Shown here in pieces: positions 13,432 to 25,210 of a DNA stretch of 64,000 bases (positions are counted from its first letter, which is position 1; each line of letters opens with the position of its first letter). The position numbers and the translations under genes were made by a program. The notes beneath the pieces are model-generated. The model did not search any database. It was not told where the DNA came from and was given only the letters and a program-made list of their open reading frames with translations. The stretch is from NCBI RefSeq assembly GCF_949987535.1, contig NC_080067.1:52636910-52700909 (forward strand), given 5' to 3'. The DNA comes from Balaenoptera acutorostrata (lineage: Eukaryota > Chordata > Mammalia > Artiodactyla > Balaenopteridae).

Positions 13432-15950
13432 CATTTAATTTTTTTAAAGAAAAGAATCCCAGTGAATATATAATGAATATTTTTAAAAAGCCAAGCATTA
13501 CTTGCATATCCATGAGAAGTCTACAAAAATATTTAAATGCCCAAGCCTATCCATGGGTCCATGTTCTATACTGTTCTAGTTTTTTCTTAACCCACATAAA
13601 TCAGTGTATTAAATTAAATCCTGTATTTGATCACATCTGTTTTTGCTGCTAAAATCAGCATATTAAATGTTGAAATACTTCAGTGGAGAAGTTCTACTTA
13701 TTCTATGTCACTGAAAGAGCAATCATAAAAATCTGATAGAAAAGCCTTCAGCTTTAAAAAGGATACTTCATTTACGTTCTATCTCTTAATGGCAGCACCA
13801 GTAAAATTATTATATCCTCCAAGAGAGCCTGTGGGCAGCAGGTGCTTCAGAAAAAGTTTGTTGATTAAAAGAACATATATACTCATTGCCTTTTGTTTAT
13901 AATTTATGCTACGTGCCTTTTCATTATGAACTCATTCCTTTTGCCAAGAAAACTCAAATATGACTAAAATTATGTTAACCTTTTTAAAAGTCTACGTCAA
14001 ATCACTGTAAAATAATTCTTCAAATGAAGGAAGCTTTCTTCTTTTATCTCACACTGTACCGATTTTGAAACTGACTATGGTACATAGGGTCATCACTCCT
14101 AATTTTTCACCCCTCACTACTGTAATTATATGCTCACACCCTGCCACCCAGGCAGTAGTGCCTAGCTGTGTGCAGAATGTTCTTCCATGCCCCAGTCCAT
14201 CAATGTTGGCATTGACCACGTGTCTTACCTGGTCAATGGGATGACAGAAATGACAGTGAGTCAGTTCCAAGCTTGTCTACGCCTAGATCCAGACAAATCA
14301 GTCCCAGGCAAGCCCAGTCGACAGTGGTCAAATCACAAACAAACTGCAGACCTGTGACCATGAATATGCTTGTTCTTTTAAGGAACTGAGATTTTGAAAT
14401 TGTTACAAAACAAAAATATATCAATGTTCAGTATCTTTATATGGCTACTCATGTAACATTAGTTGCATCAAACCACACCTCCTTGGATTACCTATCCTAA
14501 ATTAATAATAGTAATTTTCTTTGGCTATCTTCTATTCCAGAAAACAGAATCAGAAATCTTTTTAATAAAGGAATTTTTAAAGAAAAAGTTGTCATGGAAA
14601 GATATTGTATGAAGTCTAATTTTCAGAAATAAATGACGATATGCCAAATAAACTATATTTTAACAAACCCAAGTTATAATTTTGTAACCTCAGATATGTC
14701 TACAATTTACCAAGCAGTTCTCTAAGTGAACTGAAAGTAACCCATCTCCCTAACTATCTGAAATACTCCAGAACCGCTCAAAAACCGCTGGTTTTTTGAG
14801 CAGTTCCTGAATAGCTTCCCTTGAAAACCTCGCAGGTGTGAACTAAGCAGTGTTAGGAGGGGGAACCAGTATAAATTAGTAAAAATCTTGAATTAAAGAA
14901 GAGTTTAGAAAGTACAGTTTTGTTACTTTTGAATAATAATACTTTTAGCGTCTGCCTGAATCACAAGACAGGAATCATCTGTTAATTCTGTGGCTAGGAG
15001 GATGTCTTTCCTTTTTATGCTAAGTGATTTAGAAATCTATTCTTTTAAAAAGTAGGGTAGATTTTTGTTTACTCAAATATTTTATTAATTTTTTTCTGTC
15101 ATAATTTGTATGAAGACAAACTGTGGCCTAACACAATTCAATTAAGACAAGTTATAAAAGTAACGAGATTTTCATGAATCAATTCCAAGAACATCATTGC
15201 CTTTTTAGCCATTTATATATAATAAAGCAAAACTAATATAGTGTGAAAACTGTATATTAATAATTGGCTGAGCATGAGTCACCACAAATAATTCTTATTT
15301 TCATTATTGTTCACTAAAGCTAGCATCACAGAATATAAAAACAGTATTTTAGCTTAGAAAGATTCTTAAGGCTACTTCAACCACCCACCAGATATTTGAG
15401 TTAACTCTATAACATTGCTCCCAAATGCTCAGTTATCCTCTGGACCCTTCCAGTGAGAGGCAGTGTTCCCAAATCAGGGGGATTGTGAACCTGTTTCAGT
15501 AAAATAGCAAAAGGCGGTAATCAGGCCTATTGTAATTTCCACTTTTTAAATAAAATAATTACTTTAAAAATGACCCTTTTACACAACACAAATGGGAAAA
15601 GAATGTATCAAAAGAGCACGAATGATGGTGAATAGAGAACAGATAAGTCAGCTCACATCTGGACGGACCCTTGGGCAGCTTATCCTTATCCTTGGCTGAG
15701 CAATGACACCAATACTTGCGTTTTGAATGTTAGGTTTTAGTTGTTTTTATTTTTGCTCATATTTTTAAATTTGCACTGATAATAGTCCAGTGCATACAGA
15801 CAGGATGCATAAGGATATTAAATTAGCACTAGTAGAAGGGAAATAATAAAATAACAATTTTGCAAATGCACTCAAAATAGTCCTTAAGTTGCATTATCTT
15901 ACTCAAAATAGTCATCAAGCACGTCAAGAAGTCGCTAGCCCTTAAAAAAA
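13432..15950. other. Intron 1 sequence, no gene recognised
   Basis: AT-rich unique sequence. The one structure that stands out is a hairpin at 14771-14806, listed separately. Confidence 0.5.
14771..14806 (-). other. Inverted repeat / hairpin in GOLIM4 intron 1
   Basis: gaaccgctcaaaaacc pairs with ggttttttgagcagttc around a 3-base loop (gct). There is one bulged T and one mismatch, which becomes a G-U wobble in minus-strand RNA, the sense of GOLIM4. Too short a stem for a typical microRNA precursor. Confidence 0.6.
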
Positions 15951-15954
15951 AAGA

Positions 15955-16645
15955 AGTCAAAAGGAACTAGAGCATTCATAGCAGCAGATCTATTACTCAA
16001 ATGCTTACCAATAGTAGAATGGATAAATTGTGATAGACATATAAGATGGCACACTAAAATAAGTGAACAATCTATAACTACATGTAATAGCTTGGATGAA
16101 TCTCACAATGTTAAGAAAAAGAAGTCAGGGGACCTCCCTGGTGGCGCAATGGTTAAGACTGCACGCTCCCAATGCAGGGGGCCCAGGTTCGATCCCTGGT
16201 CAGGGAACTAGATCCCACATGCATGCTGCAACTAAGAGTTCGCATGCCACAACTAAGGAGCCCACATGCTGCAACTAAGGAGCCTGCAAGCCACAACTAA
16301 GGAGCCCACCTGCTGCAACTAAGACCCAGCACAACCAAATAAATAAACTAAATAAATAAATAAATATTTTTTTTAAAAGTCAGAAACAAGATTATATGTT
16401 GTTTGATTTCATTTATGTAAAGTAAAAAAACAGGCAAAATCAATTCACAGCAATTATCCTTAGGGGGTGGGGGACAGTTAGTGACTGAAAGGGGCTCAAG
16501 GAAACTTCCGGGGTGCTGGTATTGTTATGTGTTTTGATCAGGTTGCTGATTATACAAATGTGTTTGTGAAAATTCATCAAACTGCCTTGCTTACAATTTG
16601 TACACTTTTATGTATGTATGTCACAATTCATAATAACTAAAATGT
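15955..16645 (+). mobile_element. Old L1M 3'-end fragment, interrupted by a SINE
   Basis: L1 ORF2-end/3' UTR motifs flank the SINE: 'attcatagcagcagatctatta', 'agtagaatggataaattgtg', 'atagcttggatgaatctcac', then after the SINE 'attatatgttgtttgatttcatttatg', 'ggggtgctggtattgttatg' and 'aaattcatcaaactg'. Confidence 0.7.
16129..16376 (+). mobile_element. CHR-type tRNA-derived SINE inside an L1M fragment
   Basis: It has the head 'acctccctggtggcgcaatgg', the B-box 'aggttcgatccctgg', a repetitive 'gctgcaactaaggagcc' body with several copies of that unit, and an (AAAT)n tail. Target duplication aagtcag is at 16122-16128 and 16377-16383. The B-box variant groups with the copies at 3016, 27532 and 63616. 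Confidence 0.9.
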
Positions 16646-16649
16646 AAAA

Positions 16650-17094
16650 AAAGAAAGTAAATGCTAGACTTGATTGGGCTATTCACATGCCCAGTGTTTT
16701 ATTTGTGAAGTGTTTGATTTCTTTCTTCTCATGTCAAATATAGGAACTCAATATATTAAGTGTAAAAGTAATTTTGTCTAGTTTTAAGAGCTACAATATG
16801 TAACTAATTTTAGACTACATTTTAATATACATCTGTGTCAAAAATCAAATACAATGTTATTTTGAATGTGTTGAAAATTGTTTTCTTAGACAAATAATTC
16901 AGAGACAACTAAATGGTCAGTGTCACTTAAAATGAGAAAAGTAATTTTAGTCTTTATATATCATGAATATTATCTTTAAAATTACCTTTATTATATGATC
17001 ATTGATAATACACAAAGCTAAATTTTCATTTACATAGAATCATTTCTGTATCACGTGCCATGCAAAAATGAGGAAAAATAAACTCCTATAGGGG
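16650..17094. other. Intron 1 sequence, nothing recognised
   Basis: AT-rich unique sequence with no supported feature. Confidence 0.5.
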
Positions 17095-17650
17095 TTTATG
17101 AGATTGTCTGGTATAATGAAAAGGTTTTGAGAATTAGAAGGAAAGTTGGGCAAGAGTGTAGTAATAGAGAAAAGAATGGTTAGAACCGTGGATATCAGCT
17201 GACAAATTCCAGACTTTCCACCAACAAGCTGTGTGAGCTCTCTCAGGTCAACACTGTCCAACAGAAATACACCGTGAACCACATTTGTAATTGTTAGATT
17301 TCTAGCAGCCACATTTTAAAAGGTAGGAAGTATATGTGCACTGCAACACACCAATAAGATCTAATGCGACCCAAGAGTTCATAGAAATGTAGTGCCACCA
17401 AAGCAATAAAGTTGTGTTTAACAGAAAAATATTTCACAATGCTTCCGCTAAAAATTTTAAGTTTAAATTAGTTAAAATATGAAATTCCATTCCTCAGTCA
17501 CACACTAACTGCACTCTAAGTGCTTCTGCCACACAGGACCAGTGGCTACCACACTGGACAGCATAGTTGTCAAGTCATTCGATCTCTCTGAGGCTCGCTT
17601 TCTTCATTGATGAACTAAAGGAGGTATTCGAGAGGAAGAATTCCCAGCGG
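17095..17650 (+). repeat. MIR SINE split by a hAT element
   Basis: MIR core ('ccagactttccaccaacaag', 'ctgtgtgagctctctcaggtca') breaks at about 17249 and resumes at about 17568 ('caagtcattcgatctctctg', 'aggctcgctttcttcattgatgaac'). Joining the halves restores the MIR motif order. Confidence 0.65.
17249..17567. mobile_element. Nonautonomous hAT-like DNA transposon inside MIR
   Basis: Its termini are imperfect inverted repeats (caacactgtcca at the left, tggacagcatag at the right). The body has the mammalian hAT fossil blocks 'aacagaaatacaccgtgaacc', 'ctagcagccacattttaaaa' and 'agtggctaccacac'. Flanking 8-mers tctcaggt / tgtcaagt match at 6 of 8, as expected for an old hAT duplication. Family name not assigned. 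Confidence 0.65.
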
Positions 17651-18540
17651 AAATGTTTGCCAACCGAAGCCCACATGCCGCACTCAAAACACAAGCCACG
17701 CAGGAATGCAGCGCAGTGTCGAGGGATCCTATGACTTTTCAGACAAAGTTGGAAATCCGGATGCTCACATGAAACATCTTTCTTTTTCCATGTAGACAAC
17801 TACCGTGAAATTTTTCCGAGCACTGTGTGGGCCAAACCAAAACATAACCATATGCTGCTCTTTGCAACCTGGGTTCTACAAAGCTTCTTTCCTGTTTTTC
17901 CAATCTGTGATTTATTTAGGAGTGATTTGGCTTCTACATCTGGAAACTAAAAATCACAGCTGGAGAATCAGTTGAGTGGTGAGCTTCAAAGCCCCCCTGT
18001 GAAGTCAAGGTGAAGCTACAGAGCCTGTGGTGAAAGTTAGCAGGATCCCGGTGTGGGCCCGTGCCATGTCTACACCCCAGGTTGCGGAGGAGTCTGAGAA
18101 AGAATCATCTGACGGTTAGGGACAGCCCAAGCCGCTAATTTTGGATCAAGGACAATGTGCCGGAGAGAGATGGAAAGGGCGGTGAAGCCAAGTTCACCAC
18201 ACTGACTATCACTCTTATTACCCTGGGATCCAACCCTGTGGAGCCTGCCTCCATCCTTCAGAGCACGAGATGCAGAGAGGGACACGGTGAACATGCTGCT
18301 GACAGTAGAAAGCTGCAGAGGTGAAGCAGCAAGCGGTAGCGCGAGCAGCCTGCAGCACCTTCCGAGGACACGGAGATGGGAAGTGGTGGGGGATGGCAGT
18401 GGACCCCAAGGAGGCCAGTTCTCAAGTCCAGCTGCGTCACCGTCTGGGAATATTCTTAACTCTGAGGAGGCAAAGTAAAAAACTCTGTTTTGTGAATAGG
18501 TACTTTCAAAACCTCCTTTTAGCTCCAGGGTGAGGGAGCC
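17651..18540. other. Intron 1 sequence with scattered CpG
   Basis: Less AT-rich than its surroundings and with a raised CpG count near 17640-17765 and 18290-18440. A minus-strand frame (18070-18582) is open for 170 codons but shows no family signature, and its N-terminal end runs into a MIR. I do not call it a gene. Confidence 0.4.
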
Positions 18541-18544
18541 TTGG

Positions 18545-18745
18545 AAACTGAGGATTAGTAAGAGTCCTGAGTTACGATTCAAGCAATTTGAGCATTAATC
18601 CCAAGTGTGTCACTGTCTTGCTGTGTGACTTCTGTTTCCCCAAATTCAAAATGGTAATAATATTGCATATTACTTTACTCAACATCACAGGGTTTTCAGG
18701 ACCAAATGATATCATGAATACAAAGCAATTTGAAAAGCATAAATG
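18545..18745 (+). repeat. MIR SINE fragment
   Basis: MIR order is clear: 'cctgagttacgattcaagc', 'gtcactgtcttgctgtgtgact', 'tctgtttccccaaattcaaaa', 'catcacagggttttcaggacc', 'aaagcaatttgaaaagcata'. Confidence 0.7.
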
Positions 18746-19019
18746 TCTCATGTGATAGCAAGGCATTTTTTTTATTATTTACTAAGCAATTACTAGTGGA
18801 TTCTAGGAATGCAATTTATTAGATGTCATTTAAATCTCTAACCAGGATTCTTACATTTGAGGGAGGTGGAGTGGGTTTGGGCTTTAGAGGAATAGCAGTC
18901 AGCACCGATGACTCCATTACAAACCTGGCCACTTTCTAGAGGGTTCATGGCGTGGAACCAGGGGAGGTCAAATTCCAAGATGGACTTAAAAAAACCTCAG
19001 AAGGGGGAATTTGCCCGAA

Positions 19020-19180
19020 AGCAGGGGTTCTTAACCTTTTTCAGGTCACTGATGCTTTGAGGATCTGATAAAAGATGCAGCATCTGTCTTGGAAAAAGGC
19101 ACTTATACAAAATTGACATAAATTTTCAGAAAATTCATAGACCCCACAGATCCCAAATTGAAAATGCCACCCTCAGGGAA
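19020..19180 (+). mobile_element. hAT-like DNA transposon fragment
   Basis: It opens with 'gcaggggttcttaaccttttt', the standard terminus of a group of mammalian hAT fossils, and has 'ttcatagaccccacagatccc' near the other side. The right terminus is not clear, so the element may be truncated. Confidence 0.45.
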
Positions 19181-19184
19181 GAGA

Positions 19185-20715
19185 GGGTCACAGACAAGAC
19201 CCACGACGTGGTCTTAGGACTGAGCTGCCTCCAGGTAGGAGGCAGTTTTGAGAACAGCTGGAGGCCTGCAATAAAAACAAAGCATTCTTTCTTTAAAGGC
19301 TCGGTCTCTGCTCAAAGTATTGCTACTGTGGGACCCTCAGATGAACACTTCTCAGGGGCTAAAAAACGGGGTCTCACATGTATTCACAAATACCATCATT
19401 CTAGCTAACTGGGTTAGTAGCTACTGCTTCCTTGGGCAGTTTCAACAGAAAAGAGCATCTGCTAGCTTAATCCATATGGACCCTGACCAACCCAGGAAGC
19501 AAAAGGTAAATGAGAAAAAGACAATCTGCAGCCTGTTAGGTGTCCCTAAGAACCACGCTGCACATGTTAGTACTATACTGTAGAACACGTGGGGAATTTT
19601 CCCATTTTGGTTTTTGGGACAGAGAACAGAGACCACATGTCTCAAAGGACTTACAATCACTGAGAGTATCACCAAGAGACGCCCCAGCAACCCAGCCTAA
19701 CAGAGAGGATTACGGCAGCAATCTGGCACCCACATAAATAGCAGAAGAGCAGGAAGAGAATCACTGATTTCCTAGGAATTCAACAGCAACTTCTCATTGA
19801 CAAGAACAGAACTCTCCCTGATGTGTGAATCAAGTATGGCCTCAAACATTTTGACAAAATATTCTCCACCCACTTCCTGATCTAATCTCTTACAGAAATA
19901 TGTTTAGGAAAGTACAATGGAAGTCAAATGGAAAACAGAAATATTCATCTCATGTATCTCTAATTATTAAAAGTATGTTTGGAAGAGTGAGGCGGTACTG
20001 TGAATTTGAAATTACAATTGTTCATAAAACATTTAATGACTTTTTCATAATATGCTCATATGCTCTATTTTTTATTTTATTGACATCACAAAAGAATACC
20101 TCATGTATTGCAATATTTAAAACTTGACTTTCAAAATAGGGATGAATGAACAAGTTGAAATTACTACTCATGCAATTAATGCTCTTTCTTTAAATCAAAG
20201 ATATTTATCTTTCTAAGACTAGTTGAACTCCATTAAAAAATATATCTTCTGAATATCAAATAATATTTGATTATTATCAAATAATAATCACCAAGGACTG
20301 CAGGCTATATGAAGCCAGAAGGAACATTCAGAAGCAAATGAAAATACTATATGAACAAACACACTGCACTGCATTCCTATCTACTTGCCAAAGAAATACA
20401 GTCATTTGTAGGAGTGGGAAATTTTCACAAATTGTCAATGGATTTTGAAACTCCCCAAGGACAGGATGGCTTCCACTTTGGGATTTCCCCTAACAGCCTC
20501 CTAGTTATTAGGTTTATACTTCAGAGAGATACCTGGAAATCTCTTTTAATTTTAATTCTTCCAGGTCAGACGGTTTAAACAGCAGATAATTTCCCTCAGT
20601 AGTCCCATGACTTCAAATGCCACTTCTTATTAATATACGTCAAATTAAATGGTAAATCACATTTTTATATAAAGTAGAACATTTTTACCAAAGTATTATG
20701 TTGGATATTCCAAGA
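19185..20715. other. Intron 1 sequence, nothing recognised
   Basis: Unique sequence with an AT-rich palindromic patch near 20255-20290. No supported gene or repeat. Confidence 0.45.
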
Positions 20716-20719
20716 ATAT

Positions 20720-20775
20720 AATTTAGAACAGTGCCTGGCACATAGCAAGTGCTCGAAGAATGCCAACAATGACGA
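20720..20775 (+). repeat. L2/MIR-type 3' end remnant
   Basis: The block 'gaacagtgcctggcacatag' followed by 'caagtgctcgaagaatg' is the conserved terminal motif of L2. Confidence 0.55.
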
Positions 20776-20794
20776 TGTCGTTCTCACCTTGTGG

Positions 20795-22650
20795 GAGGCA
20801 GCTACTAAGATGACCCCAGGTGATCCTTACTTTCTGTCATTCTTGCCCTTGAGCACAGGCTGGACTTGGTGATTAGATTCTAATGAACAGAATATGGCAG
20901 AAAGTGATGAGTTATCACCTTCAAGATTAGGTGATTAAAATACTTTCACTTTCATCTTGGGTTTATACACGCTCTCTCTCTAGCTTTCTCTTGGATCTCT
21001 TGCCCTGAGGGAAGCCAGCTATTACGTTGTAAGTTCCAGGTTGGAATCATGGAAGTTCCTTCAGAAAGGCCCGGATGAGCGAGATTGGAATTGGATCTTC
21101 TGAGGCCTGCCAACAACCACATCAGTGAATTCTGAAGCAGAGCCTTCAGTCCCGGTCAAATTTTGAGATGACTACAACCCTGATCGGCTGTTTGACTGCA
21201 ACATCGTGAGACAGAGATCTTGAGAGAATCACCCAGCTAAGTCGACTCCTTTCCAGCAAAAACTGTGAGATAATATTTGTCATTCTAAGCTGATTCAGTT
21301 TGGGGGTAATCTGCTATGCAACAGGATAACTAATCCAGATTTTAGAAGTGGGGTGCTGCCATGACAAAAACCTAAAAGGTGGTAGAGGCTTTGGAACCAA
21401 GTAGTGGGCCTAAGAAGAGTGACAGTGACAGTGTAAAGTGCCTTGGACACATTGTTCACAGAATATTGGACTTTGAAGAGATTTCTATTAAGGGTATGAA
21501 TGAAGGTGAGGAAAATCTTATTGGAAACTAGAAATTACATAGTGGCAAAAGGTTTAACAATACGACACTTACGTGTAGTTACGTGACCTGCAGACCCATG
21601 CATTTATGTGAGACGTTTAAAAAGTGCCAAATGAACTGGGTGATTTAGTTAAGGAGCTTTCCCAGCAAAGTACTGAAGATGCTACCTGGTTCCTTCTTGC
21701 TGTTTATAGCAAACTATGAGAATATAAATCGGGGGAGGGACTACCAAACAAAAAAGGAGGCAGGACCTGAAGGTTTTGAAAATCCTCAGTCTCTCTAGAC
21801 AGCAAACAATGCTAAAGTTAAGAAATAGTTTCCAAGCAAAGATCACTTCTAGGGAACTGTCTGAGAAAACATGGTCTAAAGTGAGATCAACGGTGCAGCT
21901 TCTGAAATCCTTTTGGTAAGCCCTGGGAAACATGGCATCTCAGAGTACTATTCAATCAGACCACAGGATCTCCTACAACTTTAAGGGTGTGACTCACAGA
22001 TACTCTCAACAGGCCTTTGGTAAGTTAAAGGGCATTGTCTCTCCCTTGCCTCTGCAGAAACTCAAGGTAGAGAAGGAATCATCTCCAAGATGGGTGTGGT
22101 TTTTTGTCTAACAGAGTAAACCTCAACAAGTTTCACAGGAGACCCACAAAAATTTTGAGAGGATTTTACCAGCAGATACACTGCCAGTTTGGACTGGAAG
22201 GAATGCAGATGGTCCTAAATGAAAAAAGGCCATAGATCCCCAAAATTCTACAGGCAGGAAGCTGACTGAGAAAACTCAGCTGCCAACACATGCTACCTTT
22301 CATGAAAAAAGGAAGGATGACTCAGTAGTCCATAGGGTAGAATCAAGAACCATGGAGAATTATTCCCGGGCCTGGACCTAGTTGAGGAACATTTGCCTAA
22401 CTGGATTTCAGAATTTTCATGGACCAGCCACTCCTACACACCTTGCACTTTCTGCTATTTTGAATAAGAATATGTAGGTATCGTATACCTGGCCCACTGT
22501 TGTATGTTGCTTATGTTGAGGTTTAGTTTCACAGATCTACCAATGAAGAGGAACTACACTTGAGAAGTTGTACTTGAGGAACTATATCCAAGGAGCCATA
22601 CCCACACCTGGATAAAACTTAGATGACTTCTGGATTTTGAGCTGATACTC
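20795..22650 (+). mobile_element. MLT1-type MaLR LTR with internal fragment
   Basis: The LTR (about 20795-21335) shows 'gaagccagctattacgttgtaag', 'gaggcctgccaacaacc', 'cagctaagtcgactcc' and a terminus 'gggggtaatctgctatgcaac'. Directly after it, 'gggtgctgccatgacaaaaacc' and 'ggtagaggctttggaacc' resemble the start of MaLR internal sequence. Near 22400-22640 are later internal motifs ('ttttcatggaccagccactcc', 'tgctattttgaataag'). No 3' LTR is visible. Non-coding fossil; exact subfamily not assigned. Confidence 0.6.
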
Positions 22651-24280
22651 ACCTATCTAGTAAAGAGGATATATTTTTCATCTTCTAATAAAAGTGATGT
22701 TTGACATCAGGACTATTTAACATGTTTTACAGAATCAAACCTTTAAAAAGGATATAAAGTCCTTTTAAAAATTACCTCTAAATGTTTGTTAATAGGTTGA
22801 GAGATTATTGCAGTAGGAAGCATAGATTTACAATATTAAATCTCACTAATGTAAAACTTGATAAACTGTCCTACACTAACCAAACTAATCAAGCAATTTA
22901 TCAGCTGCCCAATATTAATCTACATTTAGAATACTTACTTTATAGTATCATAGCTATTGTCTAGAGCATACAAGCAACGTCAAAGTTCTCTTACATACCC
23001 TGATTTGTAGAATTTTTTTTTTTTTTTACAAAAATTCCACTTAAAGAAGGGCTTTAAATGAGAGGTGAAATGGGAAATAGAATGTTTGACTCTCCTAAAA
23101 TGATTATATATTTTTCTTAAGTTCACTTACTCTCAAAGGAAAGGAAATGGTGTCATTCAAATGTTCTAAAATGCCTCATTCTTCAGAATGACAGCACATC
23201 TTTCACTTTTCTATTCACCACGCATCATATTGTGACATTTTATATGTGAAAAATAGCTAAAGCAGTATTTTTTTTTAAATGTCATACTATTATAACGAGC
23301 AATTTATTTCACGCCCATGTCCCTCCAGGCTATGAGCCTATTTAGTGAGCCTTATTAGTGTAGGGCAGTGGCTGGCATGTCCCCTGGAAAAGCACCCACG
23401 GGCCACTAAAAACAAAGAACACAAGTGTGCCATTCAGAAATACATAGCATTGTTTAAAAATAGCAACACCCATGCTGCTCAGACAGAGAGGCGGGTGCTG
23501 CCGGTCTCCAGACGCAGCCGGGCGCCGTGAGGAGTGCTGCGCTGTTCTGGAAATCAGCGTACGTGGGCTCTGGGCTCAGCTTGAGACACATGCTAAGTGA
23601 TCCATCCTCTTCGGGATTGTTCTCTTAACTGTAGAATTCAGTGTCTGCATCACCAAGTGATGCGTTCCTAAACGTCAGACATGCAGGTACTCACAACACG
23701 AGTTCTTATTTTACACATGCAAAACCTGTCTAGGTACAATGGGTTGCCAAATGCTCACTTTTTACCCTGACATAAACTTCTAAAAAGGAAACTTTACACT
23801 ACTACTTTGTAAATGAAAACTCTGACTTAACGTGCCATTAATGGGTAGTAACTGTAAAATTTAAATACAATAAAACAACAAAACAATTATTGAAGTCTAC
23901 TTGTCAGGCTGTTGGCTGCCTGAAGTCTGCTCTCTGAAAACAAATGAGCAACTATATCTAGGAGAGAGGCTCTAGTATCAAACCGAGAGTGTCTCCTTGA
24001 CTTGTCAAGAAAACACTGAAAGGGAATTCAAAAGGGCAGAAGTTTCTCATGTGATTTTATGTTATTTTATGCAGCATCTGCAGATCACCTAAAATCAACT
24101 CCAGTATCAACTAAAATCAGCTTTTTCAACAGCACCAAATGTCCTACACTCTGGAAATGCTGCATCAAATAATCACACCTGTTACTTCTGATTCTAAATT
24201 TTACCTTGAATCCTCACACGACCCACCTAACCCACTTTCTCAAAACCTGTAATACTGTCGCAGAGACACTAAAATAATTT
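22651..24280. other. Intron 1 sequence with a small GC patch
   Basis: AT-rich overall. A compact GC/CpG patch lies at about 23480-23545 ('gaggcgggtgctgccgg', 'cagccgggcgccgtg'). No gene recognised. Confidence 0.45.
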
Positions 24281-24284
24281 TGAG

Positions 24285-24515
24285 GGCAATGGAGTACTGT
24301 GGAAAGAACACAGGCTAGGAAGTCACATTGGGGTTCCAAGTTCAGAGTCATTAGATTCAACCTTGACACTGGCAAGTGAATTTACCCCTCTGAGTCTCAG
24401 ACTGCTCCTTCACACCAAAGTGCTCAGTCAGGGTTAGGTGAGAAAATGCATGTAACGTGCTTAAGCCCAGCACTTGAATGTGGCAGACACTCAATAAATG
24501 GTTATGTATTTAACA
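24285..24515 (+). repeat. MIR SINE, near full length
   Basis: In order: 'atggagtactgtggaaagaa', 'ctaggaagtcacattggggtt', 'aagtgaatttacccctctgag', 'cttaagcccagcacttgaat', 'cagacactcaataaatgg'. This covers MIR head, core and 3' end. Confidence 0.75.
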
Positions 24516-25045
24516 TAATTTAATTCTTTCAAGGAAATTTTCAAATTTCTATCAAAATAAATTCGTTTCAAATAAGAGTGGCTTGAAAGAAAAAATACAG
24601 TTGGCCATTTTTATTTTACAGTAAAGTTATATTATACATACCTTTCACTTCCAAACAAAGCTACAAAACCCATAAACCACTGACTGGCAAAAGTAGCAAA
24701 CACATTTTGTCCTCAGTGATAAAATAAGAACACTTAGTTGTCAAAATGAAAAACAGCAACTCTTAGCTGCTACCATGCAAAGCGTTCTCAAGTCCTGTCT
24801 CACCAAAAAAGGGTCAATATGGTAGAAAAGACAGAGTGAGAGTGTCTTTAATCAAGTAAAAGTTTCAGCCAAGGTGGGCATATGGCTCTGAAAAGAACCA
24901 CATTTAGACCACAGATAATGACTCTATTACCTACTAGATGTAATACACGGTGGGCAAAATAAAAAGTAGCCCAATATTAATCCTGCAACAGCAGTCCTGG
25001 TTACCTAGTAAATGTCATAGTGATGCGCTCTGGGATTTGTGCCAG
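24516..25045. other. Intron 1 sequence, nothing recognised
   Basis: AT-rich unique sequence without supported features. Confidence 0.45.
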
Positions 25046-25049
25046 TCAC

Positions 25050-25210
25050 ATTAGATGTATTATTTCTAGTCCATGCAAGTGTGCAAAATAGACATTGCTA
25101 TCCCCAGTGAACTAGGAAGAAACCGAAGTTCAGAGAGGTTACCTGCCTGCTCAAGGTCACTTCATTGGTAAACACCAGAGTTGCATTCAAACGGTATCTG
25201 ATGCCAAACC
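25050..25210 (-). repeat. MIR SINE fragment (antisense)
   Basis: Complement of MIR: 'gaagttcagagaggttacct', 'gctcaaggtcacttcattgg', 'agagttgcattcaaacgg', 'tgatgccaaaccc'. Confidence 0.75.

Noticed and set aside
14771..14806. microRNA precursor
   Set aside because: The stem (about 16 pairs) and 3-base loop are too small for Drosha/Dicer processing; kept only as a hairpin observation.
16129..16200. tRNA gene
   Set aside because: The A- and B-box resemblance belongs to the tRNA-derived head of a SINE; no intact cloverleaf, and the element has a SINE body, tail and target duplication.
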